A stretch of 64,000 nucleotides of DNA from Neoaquamicrobium microcysteis. Lineage in GTDB: Bacteria > Pseudomonadota > Alphaproteobacteria > Rhizobiales > Rhizobiaceae. This document shows positions 9,165 to 23,526 of this stretch, one piece after another. The translations under genes were made by a program, and so were the position numbers. The stretch is taken from contig NZ_VSZS01000065.1 in NCBI RefSeq assembly GCF_008180155.1, positions 248,001 to 312,000 on the forward strand. Direction: 5' to 3'. Under the pieces are notes generated by a model. That model was not told the DNA's origin and did not search any database. It saw nothing but the letters and a program-made list of their open reading frames with translations. Position 1 is the first letter of the stretch. Every line of letters starts with the position of its first letter.

Positions 9165-11947
9165 CAGCTTGCCAATGCTTCCACAGGCGGGCAGGCGCAG
9201 ACGAGGTTGCGATCGCCGCCCACATTGTCGATGCGCGACACCGGCGGCCAGTATTTCGCCGTGAAGTCCGCGTCGCCGAAGGGAAATGCCGCAACCGAGC
9301 GCGGATAGGCATGCTTCCATTCGTCGGCCATTGCCTCGTTGGCCGTGTGAGGTGCGTTGACCAGCGGGTTGTCGTCCTTCGGCCACTCGCCCTTCGCCAC
9401 ACGTTCGGCTTCCAGCGCGATCCCCATCATTGCCTCGCAGAAGCGATCCAGCTCTTTCTTCGGCTCGCTTTCGGTTGGTTCCACCATCAGCGTTCCAGCC
9501 ACCGGCCACGACATGGTCGGTGCGTGGAAGCCGTAGTCGATCAACCGCTTGGCAATGTCTTCCACGGTCACGCCCGCGCTGTCCTTCAGCACTCGCGTAT
9601 CGAGGATGCACTCATGCGCCACTCGCCCGTTGCGGCCGGCATAAAGCACCGGATAGTGCGCCTTGAGCTTTTCCGCGACGTAGTTGGCCGACAGGATCGC
9701 CGTCTCCGTCGCGCGCTTGAGGCCCGACGCTCCCATCATGCGGATATACATCCACGTGATCGGCAGGATCGACGCCGAACCGAACGGGGCGGCTGCGACG
9801 GCGTGTGCTGAACCCAGATCGACATGGCCGGGCACGAAGGGAGCCAGATGTGCCTTGACGCCGATGGGGCCGACACCTGGGCCCCCTCCGCCGTGCGGAA
9901 TGCAGAAGGTCTTGTGCAGGTTCATGTGGCAGACGTCCGCGCCAAGATCGCCCGGTCTCGCCAGCCCCACCAGCGCATTGAGGTTCGCGCCGTCGAGATA
10001 GACCTGTCCTCCGTGCTCATGCACCACGGCGCAAATGTCACGCACACCCTCCTCGAACACGCCGTGCGTGGAAGGGTAGGTAATCATCAGCGCCGCGAGC
10101 CTGTCAGCATACTGCGTCGCCCTGGCCTTGAGGTCGTCCACGTCAATGTCGCCATCATCCGTGCACTTCACCACCACCACATCCATGCCGGCCATCGCCG
10201 CGCTTGCCGGGTTGGTGCCGTGGGCGGAGGAGGGGATCAGGCACACCGTGCGATCTGCGTCGCCACGCTCCAGATGATAGCGGCGGATCGCCAGCAGGCC
10301 TGCATACTCGCCCTGGCTGCCTGCGTTTGGCTGCAACGATACGGCGTCGAAGCCGGTGATCTCTGCCAGCCACGCCTCCAGCTCGTCGGTCATCGCCCTG
10401 TAGCCCGCCGAATGTGCGGCCGGCGCAAAGGGATGCAGATTGCCGACCGTCGGCCAGCTCACCGGCATCATCTCCGCAGCCGCATTCAGCTTCATGGTGC
10501 AGGAGCCGAGCGGGATCATCGCACGGTCGAGCGCGAGGTCCTTGTCCGCCAGCCTGCGAAGCAACCGCATCATCTCCGTCTCGGACCGATGCTCGTGGAA
10601 CATTGGCTGGGTCAGGAAGCCTGCGGCCCGTGCCTTGCCGGGCAGATTGGATTTCGCCTCAGCCGGCGCACTCGTGCCCAACAGCCCGGCGATCGTTTCC
10701 AGATCGGCCTCGGTAGACGTTTCGTCGAAGGTCACGCCGACGCGGTCGCCGTCGATGACGCGCAGCAATAGACCAGCTTCGTCCGCCTTCTTCGCGATTG
10801 CTTCGGCCTTGCCGGGCACGCTCACCGTCACCGTGTCGAACAGTGCCGCTTCGATACCGAGCGCCGATGCCAGCCGTGCGGCCAGCCCGTTGACCCTGCT
10901 CGCTATCGCCTGCAGCCCTTCCGGGCCGTGCCAGATCGCGTAGGCTGTTGCCATGTTGGCAAGCAGCGCCTGCGCGGTGCAGATGTTGGAAGTCGCCTTG
11001 TCGCGTCGGATGTGCTGCTCGCGGGTCTGGAGCGCGAGCCGGTAGCCCGGCCGCCCATGTGCGTCGGTGGACTGACCGACGAGGCGGCCCGGCATCAGGC
11101 GCGTGAGTGCGTCCGAAACCGCGCAATACGCGGCATGCGGGCCGCCATAGCCCATCGGGACGCCGTAGCGCTGCATCGAGCCCACCGCGATGTCGGCGCC
11201 CAGCGAGGCCGGCGCGTCGGTCAGCGTCAGCGCCAGCGGGTCGGCCACGAAGATGACGATTGCGCCTGCATCCCTGGCCTTGGCGATGGTGTCCTTGTGG
11301 TTGCCATATATCCCGTAGGTGTCCGGCCACGGCACGATCACGGCTGCCGTCTCCGCACCGATCTCGTCCGCGCCGATAACGATGCCCAGCGGCTCGGCGC
11401 GCGTGCGAACGACATCGAGCGTCTGGCCGTGCAGATCGCCCGCGAGCACCACGTCGTTGCGCTTCGAGCGGTGGTGCCGCCATGCGATGCCGACGGCTTC
11501 GGCGACCGCCGTCGCTTCGTCCAGCAGCGAGGCCGAGGCGACGGGCAGCCCCGTCAGCTCGCTCACCAGCGTCTGGAAATTGAACAGCATCTCCAGTCGG
11601 CCCTGGCTGATCTCTGACTGGTAGGGTGTGTAAGCCGTATACCAGGCAGGGTTCTCGAACAGGTTGCGCTGGATGACGGGCGGCACGTGCACACCATGAT
11701 AGCCCGCCCCGATGAAGCTTTTCAGCACGACGTTGCGATTCATCTTCTCGCCCAGCTCGGCCAGCGCCTGCGCTTCGCTTGCGGCGGGGGGCAGGTCGAG
11801 CGCGCGATCCAGCCGGATCGACTTCGGTACCGCCTGACTGATGAGCGTCTCTACTGACGGAACGCCCAGCGTCGCGAGCATGGCCCGCACGTCCGCGGGG
11901 CCGGGGCCGATATGGCGATCGGCGAAAATGGCTTGTTTGTCGGTCAT
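9164..11947 (-). CDS. gcvP: glycine dehydrogenase (decarboxylating), P protein of the glycine cleavage system
   Basis: A 927-residue PLP enzyme that decarboxylates glycine and passes the aminomethyl group to the lipoyl arm of GcvH. It is the long single-chain form: an N-terminal half related to GcvPA and a C-terminal half related to GcvPB. The latter carries the PLP-lysine motif [18 protein letters not shown] near residue 680. The length is slightly below the 950-960 usual for enterobacteria, which is normal for alphaproteobacteria. It starts nine bases after gcvH and is last in the operon. Confidence 0.97.
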   Translation of the reverse strand: MTDKQAIFADRHIGPGPADVRAMLATLGVPSVETLISQAVPKSIRLDRALDLPPAASEAQALAELGEKMNRNVVLKSFIGAGYHGVHVPPVIQRNLFENPAWYTAYTPYQSEISQGRLEMLFNFQTLVSELTGLPVASASLLDEATAVAEAVGIAWRHHRSKRNDVVLAGDLHGQTLDVVRTRAEPLGIVIGADEIGAETAAVIVPWPDTYGIYGNHKDTIAKARDAGAIVIFVADPLALTLTDAPASLGADIAVGSMQRYGVPMGYGGPHAAYCAVSDALTRLMPGRLVGQSTDAHGRPGYRLALQTREQHIRRDKATSNICTAQALLANMATAYAIWHGPEGLQAIASRVNGLAARLASALGIEAALFDTVTVSVPGKAEAIAKKADEAGLLLRVIDGDRVGVTFDETSTEADLETIAGLLGTSAPAEAKSNLPGKARAAGFLTQPMFHEHRSETEMMRLLRRLADKDLALDRAMIPLGSCTMKLNAAAEMMPVSWPTVGNLHPFAPAAHSAGYRAMTDELEAWLAEITGFDAVSLQPNAGSQGEYAGLLAIRRYHLERGDADRTVCLIPSSAHGTNPASAAMAGMDVVVVKCTDDGDIDVDDLKARATQYADRLAALMITYPSTHGVFEEGVRDICAVVHEHGGQVYLDGANLNALVGLARPGDLGADVCHMNLHKTFCIPHGGGGPGVGPIGVKAHLAPFVPGHVDLGSAHAVAAAPFGSASILPITWMYIRMMGASGLKRATETAILSANYVAEKLKAHYPVLYAGRNGRVAHECILDTRVLKDSAGVTVEDIAKRLIDYGFHAPTMSWPVAGTLMVEPTESEPKKELDRFCEAMMGIALEAERVAKGEWPKDDNPLVNAPHTANEAMADEWKHAYPRSVAAFPFGDADFTAKYWPPVSRIDNVGGDRNLVCACPPVEALAS

Positions 11948-11956
11948 GTCGTGTCC

Positions 11957-12325
11957 TTACCCGATCATCGCCTTGTAGCCTGCCTCGTCCATCAGCCCTT
12001 CCAGCTGGCTTTCGTCGGCAAGCTTCATCTTCCACAGCCAGCCCGTGCCGTCCGGCGACGAGTTGACCAGTGCAGGGTCTGACGAAAGCGCGTCGTTGAC
12101 CTCAGTGATTTCGCCATCCGCGGGTGCGTAGACGTCCGATGCGGCCTTGACCGATTCGACCACCACGGCCGCGTCGCCCTTGGCCACGGTCCTGCCGACC
12201 TCCGGCAGTTCCACGAAGACGAGATCGCCGAGCTGCTCCTGCGCGTAGTCCGTGATGCCGACGGTGGCGACGCCGCCCTCAACGCGCAGCCATTCGTGAT
12301 CTTCGGTGAAATAGGTGGTTGCCAT
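11957..12325 (-). CDS. gcvH: glycine cleavage system H protein
   Basis: A 122-residue lipoyl carrier that shuttles the aminomethyl group between GcvP, GcvT and dihydrolipoamide dehydrogenase. The lipoylation lysine is about residue 60 in ESVKAASD. The start is the ATG at 12325 (product begins [12 protein letters not shown]), five bases after the gcvT stop; longer readings upstream run through gcvT in another frame. Confidence 0.97.
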   Translation of the reverse strand: MATTYFTEDHEWLRVEGGVATVGITDYAQEQLGDLVFVELPEVGRTVAKGDAAVVVESVKAASDVYAPADGEITEVNDALSSDPALVNSSPDGTGWLWKMKLADESQLEGLMDEAGYKAMIG

Positions 12326-12330
12326 GAGGG

Positions 12331-13434
12331 TTATCCTTTGCGGTAGCGATGCTGCGTGAAGGGAAGGGGGTGAACGTCGAGGGGCACGCGGTTGCCGCGA
12401 ACCTCGGCGAAAATCTTGCTGCCTGAAGTGGAAAGCGCGACCGGCACGTAGCCCATCGCCACGGGGAATCCCGCCGAGGGCCCGAACCCGCCCGAGGTCA
12501 CCTGTCCCGCCTCGTTGCCGTTCGCGTCGAAGAGTTTTGCGCCCGCGCGCACCGGCTGCCGGCCTTCGGGCTTGAGGCCCACGCGCTTGCGCTGCGGCCC
12601 TGTTGCAATGGCGCTTCGCAGAGCATCCGCGCCGATAAAGCCGCCCGTCTCGCGAAGGCTCTTCGGTATGGCCCACATCAGGCCGGCATCTACCGGGTTG
12701 ATGTCTGGCGTGATGTCCTGTCCGTGCAGGCACAGTCCGGCCTCGAGCCGCAGGCTGTCGCGGGCGGCGAGGCCGATCCACTCGACCGCCTCGTCGGCCA
12801 GCAGGGCTTCGGCGAAGGCTTTTGCCTCGCCCCACGGCATCGCCACCTCAAAGCCGTCTTCGCCCGTATAGCCCGACCGGCTGGCGAACCAGTCGTCGCG
12901 CGGCTCCACGCCGTGCATGAAGGTCAGGGCAGAAAGGTCCAGACCGGCCTTTGTCATCACCGCTTCGGCGGCAGGGCCTTGCAGGGCGAGGAACACGCGG
13001 TCCAGCGGCTCGACCGTACAGTCGAAGCCAGCCGCAACCGCCTTCAGGTGCTTCTCGTCTGTTGCGGCGTTGCCGGCATTGGCAACGACCATGAAGCGCT
13101 CTTCGCCAAGGCGCGTCACGATCAGGTCGTCGATGATGCCCGCGTCGTCGTTGAGAAAGAAGGTGTATTTCGACTGGTTGGCCACGAGCGCCGCCGCATC
13201 GAGGGGGCAGGCGCGCGACAGGGCGTCTCCCGCGCCGCTACCGGTCACTAGGAACAGCTTCATGTGCGAGATGTCGAACAGCCCGGCCTTTTCGCGCGTG
13301 TGGAGGTGTTCCTTCAGCACGCCCAGAGGGTAGGTGATGGGCATCGACCAGCCGGCAAAGCCGCCGAAGCGTGCGCCGGCGGCTTCGTGCAGGTCTTTCA
13401 GCGGCAATTGAAAAAGTTCGCCCGTATCGGTCAT
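12331..13434 (-). CDS. gcvT: aminomethyltransferase, T protein of the glycine cleavage system
   Basis: A 367-residue enzyme that transfers the one-carbon unit from aminomethyl-GcvH to tetrahydrofolate, giving 5,10-methylene-THF and ammonia. It shows the GcvT N-terminal fold ([21 protein letters not shown]) and the [11 protein letters not shown] motif, with a C-terminal barrel. The start is ATG 13434, preceded by GGAGGATGG. It is the first gene of gcvT-gcvH-gcvP and lies about 50 bases downstream of a tandem glycine riboswitch, so induction by glycine is expected. Confidence 0.96.
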   Translation of the reverse strand: MTDTGELFQLPLKDLHEAAGARFGGFAGWSMPITYPLGVLKEHLHTREKAGLFDISHMKLFLVTGSGAGDALSRACPLDAAALVANQSKYTFFLNDDAGIIDDLIVTRLGEERFMVVANAGNAATDEKHLKAVAAGFDCTVEPLDRVFLALQGPAAEAVMTKAGLDLSALTFMHGVEPRDDWFASRSGYTGEDGFEVAMPWGEAKAFAEALLADEAVEWIGLAARDSLRLEAGLCLHGQDITPDINPVDAGLMWAIPKSLRETGGFIGADALRSAIATGPQRKRVGLKPEGRQPVRAGAKLFDANGNEAGQVTSGGFGPSAGFPVAMGYVPVALSTSGSKIFAEVRGNRVPLDVHPLPFTQHRYRKG

Positions 13435-13483
13435 CCATCCTCCAGAACAGCACCAGCCGGCCGCGTGATTGCGGCAAGCTCGC

Positions 13484-13667
13484 GCCCCTCTGTCGGAAGC
13501 CTGAGAGACTCGGCCACCCGGAACTCTGTCGGGGAGCCTTACACCTTCGGCGCGGGGACGTTCCCCGACTTTCCAGAGTGTCTTGACCGGTCTACGGTTC
13601 TTTTGCCTGAGAGATTTCGGGCGATTTCCCCTTCGGCGGCAGCTGTCGCTGCTCTCTCCCGCAGACC
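13484..13667 (-). ncRNA. tandem glycine riboswitch upstream of gcvT
   Basis: Read on the minus strand, aptamer 1 (about 13667-13595) has GCGGGAGAGAGC, GCCGAAGGGG and ATCTCTCAGGCAAAAG. Aptamer 2 (about 13578-13484) has CTCTGGAAAG, GCCGAAGGTGTAAGGC and GTCTCTCAGGC followed by GACAGAGGGGC. These are the conserved blocks of the gcvT RNA motif in its two-aptamer form. The RNA lies directly before gcvT, where family knowledge predicts activation of glycine breakdown at high glycine. I do not see an obvious terminator stem in the short platform, so translational control is possible. Confidence 0.95.
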
Positions 13668-13765
13668 GGCGGGACATTCGCGCCCCGGGACGAGTCGGTT
13701 CTAGCCCATGCGGATGACGCTGTCACCTGCGCACATCGTTAAAGCCGATCGCTCGATAGGCTTTG
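13668..13765. other. spacer between the glycine riboswitch and the XRE gene
   Basis: This stretch must hold the gcv promoter on the minus strand and the 3' end of the upstream XRE unit. I find no ORF and no convincing -35/-10 pair or terminator. Confidence 0.4.
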
Positions 13766-14155
13766 TCAATTGGCGGCCATGCGGCCGATATCGCGCTCGA
13801 TCTGCATGATGATATCGGCGGTTTCCTGGTGCAGGCGCTTGAGGCGGTCGAGCTGGAGGGCGACGCTCTCGTTCAGCTCCACCTCGTCTTCCTCGCTCGG
13901 CGCGGTGCCGATGCCGTGCAGCAGCCACGAGAGGCTGACGTTGAGCACTCCTGCCAGCATGGACAGCCGGTTGGCGCGCGGCTGGGAGCGGTCGCTCTCC
14001 CAGGCCTGTATGGTGGATGACTGCACGCCGATGCGGCGGGCAAGCTGCGCGGCGGAAAGGCCCACTGCGTCTCTGGCGCGCGAAAGCCTGCCTCCGAGCG
14101 TGTCTGTGTCGGGAATTTCGGAATAGATCGTCACGGTGTCGGGCACCCGTCCCAC
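13766..14155 (-). CDS. XRE-family helix-turn-helix transcriptional regulator
   Basis: A 129-residue protein with an XRE-type DNA-binding domain at about residues 20-75 (LSRARDAVGLSAAQLARRIG, then SSTIQAWESDRSQPRANRL). A short acidic linker and a C-terminal helix rich in charged residues (about 95-129), possibly for dimerisation, follow. It lies between fghA and the gcv riboswitch, in the same orientation as both. Its targets are unknown; the glycine cleavage operon or the formaldehyde genes are the nearest candidates. Confidence 0.85.
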   Translation of the reverse strand: MGRVPDTVTIYSEIPDTDTLGGRLSRARDAVGLSAAQLARRIGVQSSTIQAWESDRSQPRANRLSMLAGVLNVSLSWLLHGIGTAPSEEDEVELNESVALQLDRLKRLHQETADIIMQIERDIGRMAAN

Positions 14156-14243
14156 CTCCTGATTGTCTCGGAAAAGCCCGCGCGAACGGCGGGCGGCGAT
14201 GCCTCAAGGATAGGCATATGCCGCGCGGGCGCAACCTTTCATC

Positions 14244-15077
14244 TCAGGTGAGGCGTTCGGCGTGCCATCGCAGATGGTCGTCCATGAAGGTGGAAATGAA
14301 GAAATAGGAGTGGTCGTAGCCCTCGCGCATGTTGAGTGTCAGCGCGATTCCGGTGTCCTTCGCAGCCTCCTCGAACAGCCATGGCCGCAGCCCTTCATCG
14401 AGGAAGCTGTCTGCCGTGCCCTGGTCGATCAGGAAGTGAGGGAACCGCGCACCGTCTTCCACCAGCGCGCAGGCATCATAGGTGCGCCAGGCGGCTTGGT
14501 CCGTGCCGAGATATTTCTCGAGCGCCGGTTTCGACCAGCCTGCCGTCGACGGCTGGACGATCGGCGCAAAGGCCGAGCAGCTTTTGAACCGATCGGGATG
14601 TTTCAGCGCGATCGTCATGGCGCCGTGGCCGCCCATCGAGTGGCCGAATATGCCCTGCCGACTCATGTCGGCCGGGAACTTCTTTTCGATCAGCGCGGGC
14701 AGTTCCCGCGTGACGTAGGAGTACATCTGGTAGTTTCGGGCAAACGTTTCCTGCGTGGCATCGACGTAGAACCCCGCGCCCTTGCCGAACTGCCAGTTGT
14801 CCTTTTCATCGGGCACCTCCTCACCGCGCGGGCTGGTATCCGGGCAGACGACGATCAGACCCAGCTCTGCGGCGAGCCTGCGATACTCGCCTTTGTCCAT
14901 CACGTTCTGGTGCGTGCAGGTCAGTCCGGAGAGATACCACAGGACGGGGCAGGGGCCGTCCTTTGCCTGCGGCGGCACGAACACGGCGAAGGTCATCTCG
15001 CAGTTGCAGGTTTCGGAAGCGTGGGAATAAACGCCCTGGACGCCGTCGTGGGAAAGGGAAGTCGATACGGTTTTCAT
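14244..15077 (-). CDS. fghA: S-formylglutathione hydrolase
   Basis: A 277-residue cytosolic esterase D-family serine hydrolase that splits S-formylglutathione to formate and glutathione, the second step of formaldehyde detoxification. The nucleophile lies in GHSMGGHGAMT. DTSPRGEEVPDEKDNWQFGK and GYDHSYFFISTF are typical family stretches. The length is normal. The first-step enzyme (18136-19263) lies 3 kb away on the same strand, separated by four genes. Confidence 0.95.
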   Translation of the reverse strand: MKTVSTSLSHDGVQGVYSHASETCNCEMTFAVFVPPQAKDGPCPVLWYLSGLTCTHQNVMDKGEYRRLAAELGLIVVCPDTSPRGEEVPDEKDNWQFGKGAGFYVDATQETFARNYQMYSYVTRELPALIEKKFPADMSRQGIFGHSMGGHGAMTIALKHPDRFKSCSAFAPIVQPSTAGWSKPALEKYLGTDQAAWRTYDACALVEDGARFPHFLIDQGTADSFLDEGLRPWLFEEAAKDTGIALTLNMREGYDHSYFFISTFMDDHLRWHAERLT

Positions 15078-15121
15078 GGGCTCCGGTTAGCTCATCCCGG
15101 CGGCCAAGTCGATGCCGCCGA

Positions 15122-15733
15122 TCACCCGCCTAGCGCAACGGCGGCGTTTACTGCGGCCGCCACTAGAATGGTGTTGAAGAAGAATGATCCGATTGCGTGC
15201 ACCAAGTTCATGCGCCGCATCGCCGACGTAGTGATGGCCACGTCCGAGGTCTGCGCCGTCATGCCGATGACGAAAGAGAAATAGACGAATTCGATTCCGC
15301 CCGGGCTCTTCGCCCCGGGAAAGCTGAGCCCCTTGCCACTTTCCCAGTAGACATGGGCGTAGTGGATCGCAGCCATCATATGGATCGTCATCCACCCAAG
15401 CGGTACCGCGCAGAACGCCAGCACCAATACCCATCCGCCGGGGGCGTTCTGGGCGTTGAGCATGATGAAGAGCGCGACCAAGGCGGCAGCCACTGCACCA
15501 AAGGTTATGAGAAAGATTGCCCACATAGGCAGGTCGTTGCCGGCGGGATCGCTGCGCAGAATACCGGCGGGCAGTTTCGACACTCGCGACAGGGTGAGAG
15601 CCAGATAACTGATGAAAAAAGCGTTGGAAGCGATGATCCAGACTGTCAGGTGCGGAACGGCTACTGCGGACACGCAGGAGGCGGCCGCGGCTATCACTGC
15701 AAGGTAAAATGGCCGGTGCCGCTTGCGCATCAT
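15122..15733 (-). CDS. DUF1345 family membrane protein
   Basis: A 203-residue integral membrane protein with about five hydrophobic helices spread over the whole length. The segment GIEFVYFSFVIGMTAQTSDV resembles the conserved core of DUF1345 proteins, whose function is not established. It is the last gene of a three-gene overlapping unit: its start overlaps the DUF188 gene stop by three bases. No catalytic residues stand out. Confidence 0.82.
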   Translation of the reverse strand: MMRKRHRPFYLAVIAAAASCVSAVAVPHLTVWIIASNAFFISYLALTLSRVSKLPAGILRSDPAGNDLPMWAIFLITFGAVAAALVALFIMLNAQNAPGGWVLVLAFCAVPLGWMTIHMMAAIHYAHVYWESGKGLSFPGAKSPGGIEFVYFSFVIGMTAQTSDVAITTSAMRRMNLVHAIGSFFFNTILVAAAVNAAVALGG

Positions 15734-16200
15734 CAGGGCGCTGTCGCTTTGACCGCCCGTCTGACGGTCTGGTCGAGCGCGGAGAGGAATGCCGAGCGGT
15801 CTTTCTGCGAGAAACCGGGATTGAAGCCTCTGATCTCGCCGGTCTCGCGCAGGTGCTGCTTGAGATCGCGCATCGCCACCGCTATGCCGATCGATTCGGG
15901 CGTGAACGGTCGTCCGGTGGGCCCAAGGACATGGACCCCGTTGGCCACGAGCCGAGCGGCAAGCAGCACGTCCGCTGTGATCGCGATGTCGTTTTGCGTC
16001 GCGTTCTCAACGATCCAGTCGTCGGCCGCGTCCGCACCCTTGGATACGACGACACTGCGTATCATCGGGTCGCGGGAAGGGCGAAGGCCGCCATTGGAAA
16101 CGAAGGTCAGTATCAGCCCGTGGCGTTCGGCCACTCTCGTCGCCTCGTCCTTGACTGGGCAGGCGTCTGCATCGACGTAGATGTGGGGCGCCGCGATCAT
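15733..16200 (-). CDS. DUF188 / YaiI-YqxD family protein
   Basis: A 155-residue cytosolic protein of the UPF0178 (YaiI/YqxD) family, which has a PIN-like fold. Diagnostic stretches are IYVDADACPVKDE at residues 6-18, NDIAITADVLLAARLVANG and LGPTGRPFT. The start is ATG 16200, overlapping the stop of the upstream hydrolase. The conserved acidic residues suggest metal-dependent nuclease ancestry, but no activity is established. Confidence 0.93.
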   Translation of the reverse strand: MIAAPHIYVDADACPVKDEATRVAERHGLILTFVSNGGLRPSRDPMIRSVVVSKGADAADDWIVENATQNDIAITADVLLAARLVANGVHVLGPTGRPFTPESIGIAVAMRDLKQHLRETGEIRGFNPGFSQKDRSAFLSALDQTVRRAVKATAP

Positions 16201-17180
16201 TGCACCGTCCGCAGGAATGCCAGCAACGCCGCGTCGTATCGGGCCGGGTCTTCCTTCCATGACAGGATGTGGTCGGCTCTGGTGCGTAGATACTCGCTCG
16301 GCGCGCTTCGCTTTTCCATCAGTTCGTCGGAAAGTTCGACGGGCACGATCCGGTCGCCGGCTCCGTGCGAAACGAAGATTGGGCCGTCGAAGGCGGCAAA
16401 GTCGCCGGTGGTGACCGCTTCGCGCAAGTCGAAAGGCTGGCGCTTTGCCGCAATCCACATGCCGCCTGTTGCAAGCAGGTCGGGCAGGGGCGCTCCCTCG
16501 CGCTTCATCGCCGACACGAGTATCGCCCGATAGTCGATGGCGGCGGCGTCAAGCACGACCGCCTTCACGCTGGCGGCATGTTCGGACCGCCGCAGAAACT
16601 GCCCGACGATGCCGCCACCCATGGATTCGCCAAGCAGAACCAGTGCGTCGGCGCCATTGTCGAGCGCGTATTGCGCAGCCGCCTCGAGGTCGCGCCATTC
16701 CGTCAGGCCGAAGGCGTAGCGTCCGTCCGGCGATGCGGGCGTGCCCTCGTCGTTGCGGTACGAGATGAGCATCGTCGCCATGCCCGCCTCATGAAACGCC
16801 GGGAGGAAGCGGTAGCCGTTCTCGCGCCGTCCGCCGATGCCATGCACCACGATACCCCATGTGCCGTCGAGTGTACCGCCCTGCGCCGGCACCAGCCACG
16901 CCGGCGCTGCACCAAGTTCCGTCTCCAGTGCGATCTCCTCGAACGGATAGCCATAAGCCTCCATGGGATTGCCGCGATAGCCGATGTCGGCCGCAGTTTC
17001 AGGTGTCGGCCAGCCGCTGTTTTGTGCGGTCGGTGCGCCCACGGTCAGGATGCGGTCTAGCGTGGTATAGGTCTGCCAGCTTCCATAGACGAAAAACACG
17101 GCGAACCCTGCAACCAGCGACGTTACTGCCCAAACCGCTACCCGCTTCAACATGCGACCCATTGAACCCCTGTCTGCCAA
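16197..17180 (-). CDS. membrane-anchored alpha/beta hydrolase
   Basis: A 327-residue protein with one N-terminal membrane helix (about residues 12-32) and a periplasmic-facing alpha/beta hydrolase domain. The oxyanion region reads VVHGIGGRRENGYRF. The nucleophile elbow is GESMGGG. A late SHGAGDRIVPVE and a DHILSW stretch supply the Asp and His of a serine triad. The substrate cannot be told. It is the first gene of the overlapping hydrolase-DUF188-DUF1345 unit; ATG codons at 17162 or 17153 are alternative starts. Confidence 0.85.
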   Translation of the reverse strand: MADRGSMGRMLKRVAVWAVTSLVAGFAVFFVYGSWQTYTTLDRILTVGAPTAQNSGWPTPETAADIGYRGNPMEAYGYPFEEIALETELGAAPAWLVPAQGGTLDGTWGIVVHGIGGRRENGYRFLPAFHEAGMATMLISYRNDEGTPASPDGRYAFGLTEWRDLEAAAQYALDNGADALVLLGESMGGGIVGQFLRRSEHAASVKAVVLDAAAIDYRAILVSAMKREGAPLPDLLATGGMWIAAKRQPFDLREAVTTGDFAAFDGPIFVSHGAGDRIVPVELSDELMEKRSAPSEYLRTRADHILSWKEDPARYDAALLAFLRTVQ

Positions 17181-17258
17181 ATCGGGCCACAGGATAGCGC
17201 GGCGGCGGGGAAGGTTCCATCCGTCCGGAAAGATGGCGCCGCCTTTGATGCCGAAGCG

Positions 17259-18059
17259 TTATGGGAGGTGGCAGCGCACCAGCCGTGCGGTGCCGTCCAT
17301 GCCGGCCTGTCCTATCTCGATCGTGTTTTCGTCGGGCATGTCGAGTATGATCTGCCGGTCTTCCATCTCGCCTTCGGCGATGCATGAGGCAGCCAGCGTG
17401 GCCGTTCGATCGGTCATCGACGCCTCGGCGAAGTTGCAGACATTCTCGTGGCGGCGCATCGTGGTGGGTGTAATCACCGCCATCATCTCCACGGCTTCAA
17501 CATCGATTCGCCCGCAGGACGATGTATCGCCGGCCCATACGCCAACATAGTCTGGCCCGACGCCGGCAGGTCCGGCCTGCGCCGCGGCGCGCGTGTCGGC
17601 CCTCAGGCGGTCGAGCGGAGGCAGTTCCGCCTGCGGATCGCCGGTTTCCGGCTCGATATCGGCGGTGGATTCGTCGATCCGCTGCTGCAGCAGTGCGACG
17701 CCCGTCTCGAAATCGCGCAGGGCCTGCCTTGTTATCTGGTCCAGCGATGCACCGATCTCGCGAGCGAGTTCGCCGGCGCGCTCGAGCGCCGGGCCCGAGT
17801 CCTCAAGCAGGCGCTCCGCCCGCTCCCGGGCGTCCCGGGTCAGTTCCTCCGCCCCTTGCAGGATTGCGTCGGCACCTTGACCGATACGGCGCATGGCGTC
17901 TTCCGAGCGGTCGTCTTCGCCGGGCACGGCGTTTGGCGCTTCCACTGCAGCGGGCGGCTCCTGCGACTGCACGACCGTTTCCTGCTCTTCCCCGCAAGCG
18001 GCAAGCGTGAGCAGGGAGATACCCGCCAGAAGAAGCAGGCCCTCGTTTCGGGTTTTCAT
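17259..18059 (-). CDS. hypothetical lipoprotein with helical middle region
   Basis: A 266-residue protein of unknown function. The signal ends in a lipobox (LAAC near residue 22). A long acidic helical region (about 50-130) follows, rich in Glu, Ala, Arg and Leu and able to form a coiled coil. The C-terminal domain, about 165-266, has four cysteines (SSCGRI, NVCNF, ASCIAEG, RCHLP) and could form two disulfides in the periplasm. It lies 76 bases after frmA in the same direction. Confidence 0.75.
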   Translation of the reverse strand: MKTRNEGLLLLAGISLLTLAACGEEQETVVQSQEPPAAVEAPNAVPGEDDRSEDAMRRIGQGADAILQGAEELTRDARERAERLLEDSGPALERAGELAREIGASLDQITRQALRDFETGVALLQQRIDESTADIEPETGDPQAELPPLDRLRADTRAAAQAGPAGVGPDYVGVWAGDTSSCGRIDVEAVEMMAVITPTTMRRHENVCNFAEASMTDRTATLAASCIAEGEMEDRQIILDMPDENTIEIGQAGMDGTARLVRCHLP

Positions 18060-18135
18060 GATCGCGACCTCGCCTTGGTGGAAACGCCCTTCAGCCCCGA
18101 AAATGCGCCGAGGCTGCGAGGGTTCCGTGACCGCG

Positions 18136-19263
<1,128 letters not shown>

Positions 19264-19363
19264 GGCGATTCCTCAATGATGAATTTTTCGGGTACACGTT
19301 TTCAGGAATGAACCGGCGATTCAAGCCGGTGTACGACGAACGCGTGTTTGCGGGGCCCGAGCC

Positions 19364-19795
19364 ATGCTGCACAACCTCCTTTTCGCAACCGTGCTGATCG
19401 GCACGACGGTGTTCGTCCACATGATCGGCCTGATGGCCGTCAGCAATGGAGCGAGCCGCCTTGCGGGCATGCTGCCCCTCGACCGCAGGCACACGCACAT
19501 GCTGGCAATGGCGCTCGCGGCCCTTGGCATCTTTGGAGTTTTGGGTGCCCAGATCTGGATCTGGACCGCCGCCTATCTGGCCCTCGGCATCTTTCCGGAT
19601 ATCGAAAGCGCGCTCTATTTCTCTATCGCCACTTTCTGCACCTTGGGCTACGGCGATATCGTGCCGCCGGTCGGCTGGCGCGTGTTTTCGGCGCTTGAGG
19701 GCGTGAACGGCTTTCTGCTGATCGGCTGGTCGACCGCCTATCTCATAGCGCTCGGCATCCGCATCGGCCCGTTCGGCGCAGGGGAGCATTTTTGA
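19364..19795 (+). CDS. small two-pore-helix ion-channel family protein (K+ channel-like)
   Basis: A 143-residue membrane protein with three hydrophobic helices: about 5-28, 45-78 and 110-135. Between the second and third is a pore-loop sequence, FSIATFCTLGYGDIVPP, containing the GYGD selectivity-filter signature of K+ channels (Ion_trans_2 family). No cytoplasmic RCK domain is present, so gating cannot be predicted. ATG 19364 is chosen because the first helix begins there. Confidence 0.85.
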   Translation: MLHNLLFATVLIGTTVFVHMIGLMAVSNGASRLAGMLPLDRRHTHMLAMALAALGIFGVLGAQIWIWTAAYLALGIFPDIESALYFSIATFCTLGYGDIVPPVGWRVFSALEGVNGFLLIGWSTAYLIALGIRIGPFGAGEHF

Positions 19796-19895
19796 CCGGA
19801 ATGCATGTTGGTAAGCTTGACCCGGCGGTGGACTCGGCCGGTTCCGTCACTGAAAATGGCGGGGATTCTGTCAAGGTATGATACGAGGAAGGTCG

Positions 19896-23414
<3,519 letters not shown>

Positions 23415-23526
23415 GGGGCGACTTCGAGGCCAAAAGCGGACAACTGCCCTCTGTCGGCCAAATAACTAATTGGGACGTTCGACGCAGCACGCTGTAAACC
23501 AGATGCGCATCGCTGACGCTCTGGCG

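Noticed and set aside
10659-12035. 458-residue open frame on the minus strand
   Set aside because: Same strand as gcvP in another frame; Arg/Gly-rich with no domain features, and gcvP and gcvH explain the region.
19878-19895. ATG 19878 as dnaE start
   Set aside because: Its AAGG lies one base away, which is too close; ATG 19896 has a well-placed GAGGAAGG.
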